Source: a virus
DNA: 64,000 bases
Virus record (IMG/VR): IMGVR_UViG_3300036770_007539
Coordinates: 62,001 to 126,000 of that record
Strand: one strand, 5' to 3'
Under the pieces are notes generated by a model. That model ran no database searches, was not told the DNA's origin, and worked only from the letters and a program-made list of their open reading frames with translations. The translations under genes were made by a program, and so were the position numbers. Position 1 is the first letter of the stretch, and every line of letters starts with the position of its first letter. Shown here one piece after another: positions 56,840-64,000 of this stretch.

Positions 56840-58231
56840 ATGTTTATTAAAAAGTTTGCAGAAGTAGATTTTGAAAATTTATTTGAAATAAATCTAAAAT
56901 CTTTAGAAAATAAAGAAAATCATTCTAAATCTAATTATTTAGAACATGCAATTAATTTTCTTAAAATTTCTGCAGATCTTTTGGATGAAATTGGTAAAGA
57001 AGAAGCAGCTGAAGAATTAACTCTTATTTTAGATGAACTTGCCGAAGTTGAATCAGATGATACAGATCATGAATCAGAAGAAGGACCGGAAGAAGAATTA
57101 GTAGACTCTTTAGGAAAACATATTCATGATCCGTCATTAGAAGGCACTGATTCTTCTGAAGAAATGCTCAGCCATATGAAAAATAAAGGCTGGATGTTTG
57201 GAAATCACCAACCTGCTTCTGGAATGATAATTATTCACGAAGATGCTGAGCCTTTTGAAAGTTCAAATAAAATGAAAGGTCCAGAATGTAAAGCTTGTGG
57301 TCAATGCGCTAATTGCTGCGATTGTAGCTCTTGCAATTACTGTGGTGATAAAATGGCAGACGATGCGTTATTTTGCGGAGATGCATGCGCTGATATGGCA
57401 GAAGATCAAGGCATGGTCTATGACTGCATGTCAGACGATGATGGCGCTGAAATGAGTGAAGAAGACGAAGAGGAGTATGAAGAAGGTGACGAGGAATCTG
57501 ATGAGATGGAAGAAGATGATGAATTAATGGAAGAAGATGATGAATTAATGGAAGAAGAGGAAGAGTTTAATAAAGAAGCAAATGATTTTTATGATCTTGG
57601 CGCAATGATGGCTCAAGAGCATGCTCAGATGAATTTAGTAAATGTTCTTGAAGCTGTCCTCGCTGTTGAGGAAGATCTTCCATTAGATGAAACTGAAGAA
57701 TTTGCTTTGGGCTATTTAGAAGCATGCGATTGCTCATTAGAAGAGGCTTTAAAACAATTTGAAGAAGTTCAAGAATATCTTGAAGAAAATGATTATGAAC
57801 CAAGATATTCTCTAGAAGAAGTTGAAAGACTTCTTTCGGATGATGAATTATCAGATGACCCAAGCGATGATTTCGATAATGAATTAGAAGGAATTATATC
57901 AAAACAAGAATCCTCTGAATCTATGGAAGAAGATGAGGACATCATAGACCTTGAAGAAGATGAAGATGAAGATGAAGATGAAGATGAAGATGAAGACGAA
58001 GAGGACGAAGAGGACGAGAACGAGGAAGGCGATGAATTAGATGTTAATGATGCTAGATCTAAACCAAAATGCAAAGGTTGGAAAAAATCACCCGTTGGTT
58101 CTCCAAGACAAAGAGCTTTTTGCCGTCGCCACTGCGGCATGAAGAAAAAATTAACTTCTAAGAAAGTCGCAGACGATCCAGATTCTTGCATTAATCAAGG
58201 CTTGCGTCGCTGGAAATGTCGTTGTTCCTGA
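56840..58231 (+). CDS. acidic virion-type protein with Cys cluster and C-terminal RWKCRC domain (463 aa)
   Basis: Residues 45-60 carry the recurrent pattern (ADLLDEIGKEEAAEEL). Residues 150-183 hold ten Cys in 34 residues (C-x2-C-x2-C spaced), a likely metal-binding cluster. Then come long Asp/Glu runs partly encoded by 21-bp and 6-bp tandem repeats. The last 50 residues are a basic, Cys-containing domain ('CKGWKKSPVGSPRQRAFCRR', 'HCGMKKKLTSKKVADDPDSC', 'INQGLRRWKCRCS'). I have seen similar ends in proteins of other marine and freshwater phages, function unknown. May bind DNA or metal inside the capsid. Confidence 0.7.
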   Translation: MFIKKFAEVDFENLFEINLKSLENKENHSKSNYLEHAINFLKISADLLDEIGKEEAAEELTLILDELAEVESDDTDHESEEGPEEELVDSLGKHIHDPSLEGTDSSEEMLSHMKNKGWMFGNHQPASGMIIIHEDAEPFESSNKMKGPECKACGQCANCCDCSSCNYCGDKMADDALFCGDACADMAEDQGMVYDCMSDDDGAEMSEEDEEEYEEGDEESDEMEEDDELMEEDDELMEEEEEFNKEANDFYDLGAMMAQEHAQMNLVNVLEAVLAVEEDLPLDETEEFALGYLEACDCSLEEALKQFEEVQEYLEENDYEPRYSLEEVERLLSDDELSDDPSDDFDNELEGIISKQESSESMEEDEDIIDLEEDEDEDEDEDEDEDEEDEEDENEEGDELDVNDARSKPKCKGWKKSPVGSPRQRAFCRRHCGMKKKLTSKKVADDPDSCINQGLRRWKCRCS

Positions 58232-58244
58232 TATATAATACCTT

Positions 58245-58940
58245 ATGTTAAGAATATTACACACCAACAATAGCTTGCCATATTCCTGGCTTGTTGATCC
58301 AAATGCCGAATTTGAGCCCGGTATGATAGCTCAATTGAAAGTATATGGCAATCAAGTTGTTTGTGGTGTATCTGATGGTCTTAGCCCCATTGGAATCATT
58401 GACGATATGAAGAAAACCAGCTTCTCCTCAGCAAAAGTTGATGAGGTTTGCATTATTCCATGTCCTATTCCTACCTTGTCAGGTTCTACTTATGTTACTC
58501 CTATTGATTTAAAATATGAACTAGAAAATGCTAATATTTATCCAGGGTCTTTCGTATGTACCCCTGAATTAGTTGTTTTAAATGCTAGAAATGGCGTCAT
58601 TACTATTCCTGCAGGTACTCCATTAAATTATAGCTCTTCAAATAGTGGGATTTTTGACGCTGTTAGAGTGGTGGTTCGATACAGCCACCAAGTGGCTGGT
58701 ATTCCAGGAGAAAACTCTACAGAGGGTACTGGAAGAATAACAGTTTGGACCAGCAAAATAATAGCTGCAACAGACCAGTTTGATACCTCTGCCTCTTATG
58801 CTTTGAATAGCATTTTATTTTGCGGAATTGATGGCAAGTTAAGCACTTCCAGAATTGATGAAACTTATCCGCCCGTTGGAATTGTTACGGCTCCGCCAAC
58901 AGCTATTTATAGTTTCTTAGAATTTAAGACATACTTCTAA
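58245..58940 (+). CDS. virion structural protein, possible head decoration protein (231 aa)
   Basis: Preceded by TGATATATAATACC. Beta-rich, Gly/Pro/Ser-rich with the pattern 'FEPGMIAQLKVYGNQVVCGV' then 'SDGLSPIGIIDD', and a second similar half near the C-terminus ('LFCGIDGKLSTSRIDE' then 'TYPPVGIVTAPP'). 'PG.i..l..g..V...DG..PIGI..D' is seen in head decoration and capsid-associated proteins of many phages. The next gene shares the same pattern. More balanced codon use suggests good expression. Confidence 0.6.
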   Translation: MLRILHTNNSLPYSWLVDPNAEFEPGMIAQLKVYGNQVVCGVSDGLSPIGIIDDMKKTSFSSAKVDEVCIIPCPIPTLSGSTYVTPIDLKYELENANIYPGSFVCTPELVVLNARNGVITIPAGTPLNYSSSNSGIFDAVRVVVRYSHQVAGIPGENSTEGTGRITVWTSKIIAATDQFDTSASYALNSILFCGIDGKLSTSRIDETYPPVGIVTAPPTAIYSFLEFKTYF

Positions 58941-59302
58941 TGGTTATAATTTTTGAATCTTTACATGAAAAGCCTGTTAAAATGCTTTTTAAAGATTCTT
59001 TGCATTTTCCAGACCCAGGAATGATCGTTTCATTAGATGATGGAATTGCTAAAATTTGTACGGGCAAAAGACCCTTTGGAATTATTGGAGATTATCCAGA
59101 TGAGTTTGGATTAATTCCTGTTTGGTTTGAGAATACAATCTTTGAAACTAACATGATAGAACCTGGCGTTTATAAATTAAAAGATAAACTATATTGTAGT
59201 GAATATGGTAGATTTACGAATGTAAAAATATTTGAAGATTCTTTGCTAATTGGACACATAGAAGAGATTAAAGAAAATAGTTTGGTAATTGAGCTAATTT
59301 AG
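58940..59302 (+). CDS. small beta-rich structural protein related to its upstream neighbour (120 aa)
   Basis: ATG overlaps the previous stop (TAATG). 'FPDPGMIVSLDDGIAKICTG' then 'KRPFGIIGDYPDEFGLIPVW' repeats the 'PGMI..L..G...IC..K.P.GII.D' signature of the preceding protein, so the two may be divergent duplicates. The remainder ('FETNMIEPGVYKLKDKLYCS') is beta-rich. Possibly a second decoration or connector component. Confidence 0.55.
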   Translation: MVIIFESLHEKPVKMLFKDSLHFPDPGMIVSLDDGIAKICTGKRPFGIIGDYPDEFGLIPVWFENTIFETNMIEPGVYKLKDKLYCSEYGRFTNVKIFEDSLLIGHIEEIKENSLVIELI

Positions 59303-59339
59303 CGATATTAAGATATATAGTTTGACGCAAAAGGAATGT

Positions 59340-59660
59340 ATGGATAATGATCAGGATTTAAAAGCATTAATGTCTTCTGAAGTATTTAGAAATTATTTGT
59401 CATTAGAGATGGAAAGAGAAGCAAAAGCTAAACTTCCAAATGAAGAACAAATAAAAATATCTCAACGCAAAGCAAAAGAAGCTAGCGAAGCATTAACTGC
59501 ATTTGCTCAATTTGAAACACAAGTAAAAGAAAACTTTCTTTTAAAAGAAGCTTTTTTAAATATGCAAAAAGAAATTTCTAACAATCCAGCCCTTGCACAA
59601 AAATTAGGTAAAAAATTTACCGATGCAATTATGATGTTAGATTTAGATTCAACTTTTTGA
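59340..59660 (+). CDS. helical hypothetical protein (106 aa)
   Basis: ATG 59340 after AAAAGGA; an in-frame TTG at 59322 is rejected because it precedes the ribosome binding site. Fully helical, Glu/Lys/Ala-rich (MDNDQDLKALMSSEVFRNYL..., 'EASEALTAFAQFETQVKENF'), ending MMLDLDSTF. The gap before it contains GCGATATTAAGATATATAG. Unknown function. Confidence 0.6.
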   Translation: MDNDQDLKALMSSEVFRNYLSLEMEREAKAKLPNEEQIKISQRKAKEASEALTAFAQFETQVKENFLLKEAFLNMQKEISNNPALAQKLGKKFTDAIMMLDLDSTF

Positions 59661-59667
59661 GGAATAG

Positions 59668-62600
59668 ATGAAAAAAGAAGATAATTTTATCAGCAGCCCA
59701 GTCCTTAGAGAATATTACAATACAGCCATTGAAAAAGGCTGGATTTCTAATGAAGTTGCAGTTAAAACTGCCTCATTGGAAGCTGATCGTTATTCTCCTA
59801 CTGGAAATCTAATGCAGGATTTAGTCAATCTTGCATTTGGTTTGCGAGAGGCGGGTCTATATTCTCAAGCTGAGTCTTTAGAGACAAAGATTAATATTTT
59901 CAAAAAAGCTCAAATAGAACTTGGGTTAATTGATCAAAAAAGCTTATTGATGCAGCAACATGCTCATCCTGAGAATGCTAAAATCGTTGATGCTCAAAAT
60001 GGCTGGGGCGTAGTTCATACAAATGTAGATAGACAACGTAAAATTTTAGAAACCCTAACACATCAACCCAAAGGAATGCATCAAGAAGCTATTAAAACAA
60101 TATCTCTTGCTGCTGCTGAAGCTTTGGGCTTATTAAAGTTAGCTCAAGATGATGGAGATGGGCTTGTAGAAAGTTCGCCTGGCGATGCATTGGGTGAAGA
60201 TGGGGAAGACATGGATGAGACAGTGCCAGAGTCTGGTCAAATATTGCCTTCTGGTAAATTGGTAGATCCTGCCATGGCGCAAAAAGTATCTGCCCATAAA
60301 AATATAACAAAAACAACATATGCTTCTATTAAAAATTCATTAAAAGCTATTAATGGAGCTTTTAGTAAAATTAAAAACAATACTAAACTCTTCTCCAAAG
60401 ATTCCATATTAAAAAATATGGAGAGCCCCACTTCTAAGTGGTATCTATCAGTTATTGGGGCAGATTCTGAGTCTCTTAAAAATTTAGAAAGACTAACTAG
60501 TAATTTTGGAACTACTCCAGAATCCGCTGCTGCAAAAATTGAAGCAATGGAATATGAGTCTTTAAAAAGTCTTATAACATCAGCAATGCCTGCCTATGGA
60601 GGATATGTTATAGGAACTAATTTTAGTTATCCAATGATGGCAGCTCCAGGAGCTAAAAGAGTAAGAAGCAGACAAGAAAGAAAAGAAAAAGCTGAAAGAG
60701 GCTTTTTCGATAAAATATTTGATTCAGAAACTAAATCTGAAGAAGTTGCTAAAGATACTACTCCAGAAGAAATGAAACTGGACATAGTAGAAAAAGCAAA
60801 GTACGATGATCGATACAAGCAAAATAAAAATTCAATTTGGTCAGGAATTATGAGCTATGCAGACCGTCCAAAATTGGGCGGAATCGAGCAGTCGCCTGAA
60901 AAAGTTGCTAGATTGGCAAACGCTATCTCCCAGCATATTTCTAGCGAGAGCGAAAAATTATTTTCAGAAGATAATATTCAAGCAGCAGGCGCTGCTGCAA
61001 TAGCTAAATATTCTACAGTTGTTAATACATTAAATAAAATTTCAACTCAAATTAATGTTGGATTAAACGCCATTTATCCAGACCGAGTAGAGTTATTTAC
61101 ATCTATTACAAAAAGGTCTGCGGCGCTATCAAGATATTTAAATGACCAAAAAGATGAGTTGATTCCAGTTTCTTCTCTTGGGCTCTTTCAAGAGATTCTA
61201 GGAAACGTAGCAGCTATCAATGCCTCTGCTTTAAATGCCGTTTCTGTATTTGAAACCAATCCTATTAGCACAGAGCTTGAATCTCCTAGGGTATCTTCTA
61301 AGAAGGCAAAGCCTATTTTAGATAATTTGGTTTACTGCATTAACATGATGGATCAATATGCTGATTATTTGAGAGTAAAAGCTCCTAATGGTCCAGATTA
61401 TAAGAAAGTCACAAATTATTATAATAAAATGATGGCTATTCATCAAGCCGTTAATGCCAATCAAAATAAAACTTGGGCAGACGTTCAAGCCGCCATTGCA
61501 GGTAAAGCTGGATTGAGTTTTGAATCTTATGATCATCTTAATTCTTATATTGCAAATCTTAGAAACCGAGTTGCGCAAGCTGTTGCTCAAAGCCCTGGAT
61601 TAGGAGTTAAGGCAAGCGATGATAATCAAGTGGTAAAATTGGGTCAATCCATGCTTGAAGAAGCAGTAAGTAATGTTAAAGGAACTATAGGAAATCTTTT
61701 CGGGGGTATACCTGCGGCTGCGGGTCCCGTTGCTACTCCCGCAGCCGCAGCAGCTGCAATTGGAGCAGTAGGAGCAATAGGAGAACCCTTGACTCCTGAA
61801 CCAAAAAAAGTGGATTCATCAGTTAAAACCCCAGATGTAGCTGCGTTTAATCCTGCCCCTTCAGGCGGCGTGGCTGCGGGCGGCGGGGCTGCAGGCGCAG
61901 GCTCTGGTGGAGTATCTAGTGGCAAAGGACCTTCTGCTCCAGCAACAAGCAAAGATAAACTTTCTGCAGCCAGACAAAAAGTTTGGGAAATGCAAGAAAT
62001 GCTTCAAGAATTATCAGAGTTCTTAACAAAGAACCCAAGTAAAGCCCCAGAAGCAAATAAGGCTGATTTTGATACCATTATGTTCGTTGGGAGATCCAAT
62101 CAAAAAGGAAGCCTAGATGGAGATTGGGGCAGAAGAACCACCAGCTCAATCACCGCTGCAAACAAAGCAACTAAATTAAGTTTAACTCCTTCTCCTTCAA
62201 ATAAAGCTGATGAATCAGTTTTATCGAATGAAGCTACTAAGAACACTCAAGCCATACAAAATTGGCTAGACAATAACGGATGGACAAGAGCAGGGGAGAG
62301 ACCAGCAGTGGAGCTTGACAGAATTTCCATGGCTATATTTGATTATACTTCCGAGGCAACTGCCCAACAAGATCCAAATGGAACTCCATTAAAAGATAAA
62401 GATCTATCTTCCTTATATGCTTTTTATAAATATTTAGAAAAATTTGTTTCAGAACTAAGTATATTGCCTAAAGATCAATGGTTTTTAATATTTAGCTGGT
62501 TTAACGGCAGAGTGGAGGCATTACTTGGATCTGAACAAATTCCAGCAGGTAAAAAACCTATTTTTAATACTTATAAAAATTATATTTCTAATTTAAATTT

Positions 62601-63222
62601 AAAATTTAATCAATTAATTGATGCTTATAAAATTACTGAAGGTCAAGTTCTTGGAGAAGACTTCTTTAAGCTTGATTCTGGAGCGGGCGGTGGCGGAATA
62701 CCTATTGGTCAAAGCGGAGTGCCAGGTCAAGGTGGTCCGGACGGTGGCTGGGGACCTGGTGGTCAAGTCGGTCCCGGAGGCAAAGGATTTCAATATGGTA
62801 CCATTGAAGAAGGAGAAGGCGATGTAGATCTCGATGAACCGCCCTTTGGTCCTAATGGAATTAATTTAAACTCTCCTCACTTTGATGGTTTTGAATTAGG
62901 ATTCAAGAAAAAATTCCCCATATCCTATTTTAAATATAGAGCCGTTGATGTCGCAAGAACTTTATTTGCAAAAAACCATCGGTACACAGAATCTACAAGA
63001 GAATTGACCCTTAAGTGTGTTGATGATTACTCAATATTTTTAAGTAATTTGCAAGTAGCAGTTTCTGCTGCTCTTGATAGTTATAGAGAAAAAGCCAATC
63101 CTCCTGATGAAGTTTTTGAAATAGTATATAAAAACAGTGTAACAATTGGTAGAATGATCAGCAGTCACTTAAGTCAATTAACTGATGTGGCAAGACAAAT
63201 GGCAGCCGGAAGAACTCTATGA
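59668..63222 (+). CDS. large virion-type protein with Gly/Pro-rich linkers (1184 aa)
   Basis: GAGGAA before ATG 59668. Residues 56-71 carry the recurrent pattern (AFGLREAGLYSQAESL) followed by KKAQ. A long helical body follows, then a Pro/Gly/Ala linker near 61720-61960 (locally G+C rich). Then comes a region with 'GRSNQKGSLDGDWGRRTTSS' that resembles a peptidoglycan-binding-1 type repeat ('DG.wG..T..A') and 'NTQAIQNWLDNNGW'. Another Gly/Pro linker at about 62680-62790 precedes a C-terminal helical domain. Probably a tail or head-associated structural protein. The PG-binding resemblance is weak. Confidence 0.65.
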   Translation: MKKEDNFISSPVLREYYNTAIEKGWISNEVAVKTASLEADRYSPTGNLMQDLVNLAFGLREAGLYSQAESLETKINIFKKAQIELGLIDQKSLLMQQHAHPENAKIVDAQNGWGVVHTNVDRQRKILETLTHQPKGMHQEAIKTISLAAAEALGLLKLAQDDGDGLVESSPGDALGEDGEDMDETVPESGQILPSGKLVDPAMAQKVSAHKNITKTTYASIKNSLKAINGAFSKIKNNTKLFSKDSILKNMESPTSKWYLSVIGADSESLKNLERLTSNFGTTPESAAAKIEAMEYESLKSLITSAMPAYGGYVIGTNFSYPMMAAPGAKRVRSRQERKEKAERGFFDKIFDSETKSEEVAKDTTPEEMKLDIVEKAKYDDRYKQNKNSIWSGIMSYADRPKLGGIEQSPEKVARLANAISQHISSESEKLFSEDNIQAAGAAAIAKYSTVVNTLNKISTQINVGLNAIYPDRVELFTSITKRSAALSRYLNDQKDELIPVSSLGLFQEILGNVAAINASALNAVSVFETNPISTELESPRVSSKKAKPILDNLVYCINMMDQYADYLRVKAPNGPDYKKVTNYYNKMMAIHQAVNANQNKTWADVQAAIAGKAGLSFESYDHLNSYIANLRNRVAQAVAQSPGLGVKASDDNQVVKLGQSMLEEAVSNVKGTIGNLFGGIPAAAGPVATPAAAAAAIGAVGAIGEPLTPEPKKVDSSVKTPDVAAFNPAPSGGVAAGGGAAGAGSGGVSSGKGPSAPATSKDKLSAARQKVWEMQEMLQELSEFLTKNPSKAPEANKADFDTIMFVGRSNQKGSLDGDWGRRTTSSITAANKATKLSLTPSPSNKADESVLSNEATKNTQAIQNWLDNNGWTRAGERPAVELDRISMAIFDYTSEATAQQDPNGTPLKDKDLSSLYAFYKYLEKFVSELSILPKDQWFLIFSWFNGRVEALLGSEQIPAGKKPIFNTYKNYISNLNLKFNQLIDAYKITEGQVLGEDFFKLDSGAGGGGIPIGQSGVPGQGGPDGGWGPGGQVGPGGKGFQYGTIEEGEGDVDLDEPPFGPNGINLNSPHFDGFELGFKKKFPISYFKYRAVDVARTLFAKNHRYTESTRELTLKCVDDYSIFLSNLQVAVSAALDSYREKANPPDEVFEIVYKNSVTIGRMISSHLSQLTDVARQMAAGRTL

Positions 63223-64000
63223 ATCTCTCCAAAGAAGAAATAAGCCTTTTAAGAGAATCTTTTCTTTTTGAAGAAGTTGAAAAGCTTTGCTTTCCTCAAC
63301 ATATTCAAAAAACAGCAGGATTGTTTGAAACCCTAGGTCTATCTTCTGTTCAAAATTTTTTACAAGACTTTTCTTCAAGATACATAAAAGACTCTTCCGA
63401 AACCCCAGGCGGATACATTACATCTATGCTTAATGTTTTATCAGCTGGCGTTTTATTTAGAATTAATCCTATACTGGGAGCAATCTATCTTGCTTTAGAT
63501 GCCTTCGGCTATAACATTTCTGATATGGCTAAAAAATTGGTTAAATACCTCAAGCCTAAATTAGAAGAAAAAGGCGAAGTCTCTAGCAAAGAAATTAACG
63601 AAGCAGCTGCCTCATTATTTGGAGGAATGGGAGAGTTTGCCATCAGCATGGCTGATGATGGGATTGTCGCCTCTGCTAGTAAAGAAAGTATCTCAGAAAT
63701 TATATTTGAAGAAATTCTTAAAGAAGCATCCCTAATTGAAGGGATAGATAAAATTGCCGCTCAAGAAATTGAAAAAACAGCAATTGGATGGCAAGATGAA
63801 GTAGATAAATATTATAAATCAAAATATTATGGCAAAGGAACTCCCGGTTCTCCGTTTTTATTCGGAGGAGGAAAAGAAGTTCCCATTATTCAAAGAATAT
63901 TTGGCAATCTTTTTAATAGACCAAATGGCGCCAGTAGACTTAAATGGTTCGGCGTCGGAATAGTTGCCTGGATAGTTAAATCTCTTTTCGCAGGTGCCCT
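63219..64000 (+). CDS. virion-type protein with hydrophobic segments, truncated by window end
   Basis: ATG 63219 overlaps the previous stop. The frame stays open to the window edge (260 codons). Residues 33-48 (AGLFETLGLSSVQNFL) match the recurrent helical pattern with Q for the second A. Hydrophobic stretches ('MLNVLSAGVLFRINPILGAI' and 'WFGVGIVAWIVKSLFAGA') suggest membrane-active or internal segments. Function unknown. Confidence 0.65.
   Translation, partial: MNLSKEEISLLRESFLFEEVEKLCFPQHIQKTAGLFETLGLSSVQNFLQDFSSRYIKDSSETPGGYITSMLNVLSAGVLFRINPILGAIYLALDAFGYNISDMAKKLVKYLKPKLEEKGEVSSKEINEAAASLFGGMGEFAISMADDGIVASASKESISEIIFEEILKEASLIEGIDKIAAQEIEKTAIGWQDEVDKYYKSKYYGKGTPGSPFLFGGGKEVPIIQRIFGNLFNRPNGASRLKWFGVGIVAWIVKSLFAGA

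Noticed and set aside
57567-58191. Minus-strand open frames opposite the acidic gene (Ser-rich and Leu/His-rich)
   Set aside because: Translation of the complement of GAT/GAA repeats; no start signal and no protein-like pattern.
1-64000. tRNA or rRNA genes
   Set aside because: I looked for tRNA features (GTTCGA-type T-loops with flanking stems) in the gaps and found none; all gaps are too short or AT-only.

Overview
The window is a densely packed, AT-rich (about one third G+C by eye) stretch of a tailed double-stranded DNA phage (Caudoviricetes). Evidence for this is a terminase large subunit, a portal-like protein, a prohead-protease-like protein, virion proteins, and a T4-style recombination set (gp46/gp47, UvsX/RecA-like, gp32-like). 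Almost every gene is on the + strand, commonly with 1-11 nt start/stop overlaps. The only minus-strand genes are an unrecognised gene at 1819-2547 and a PIN-PhoH gene at 37492-38799. I see no tRNA, rRNA, CRISPR array, integrase or transposase, and no gene-free stretch longer than about 155 bases. The genome must be considerably larger than the window: no replicative helicase, recognisable major capsid protein or tail genes are present. The sequence does not identify the host.

Layout. 1-7.6 kb: small genes plus an MT-A70 adenine methyltransferase overlapping an HNH nuclease, a membrane-anchored coiled-coil protein, and translation initiation factor IF-3 overlapping peptide deformylase. 7.4-14.7 kb: the zinc-finger half of a DnaG primase, gp47/gp46 (SbcD/SbcC-like), a dNMP kinase, a virion-type protein with a chitobiase-C-like fold, and a Cas4/AddB-like nuclease. 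14.7-26.9 kb: trigger factor, a complete C-family DNA polymerase (DnaE), a UvsY-like candidate, RecA/UvsX, an ssDNA-binding protein, RuvC, a J-domain protein, the catalytic TOPRIM half of the primase, and a sigma-region-4-like DNA-binding protein. 26.9-64 kb: the morphogenesis half, with a possible small terminase, a tRNA-nucleotidyltransferase-like protein, large terminase, PIN-PhoH, portal, a muramidase-like virion protein, a prohead protease interrupted by an intein and continuous with a scaffold-like region, and several large coiled-coil or low-complexity virion proteins.

How it may work together. The phage appears to bring its own replication and recombination machinery, but with a bacterial-type polymerase and a primase split into two distant genes. 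It also brings a nascent-protein kit (IF-3, peptide deformylase, trigger factor, J-protein), which is unusual in a phage. In the structural half, eight proteins share a 16-residue helical pattern (A..LD..G....A..L) that I do not recognise as a named family. The protease gene contains a strong internal in-frame ribosome binding site that coincides with a sharp codon-usage change, suggesting a lambda C/Nu3-like nested scaffold gene. Several intergenic gaps carry an ATATTAA element, in some cases followed by a strong stem-loop just before the next ribosome binding site.
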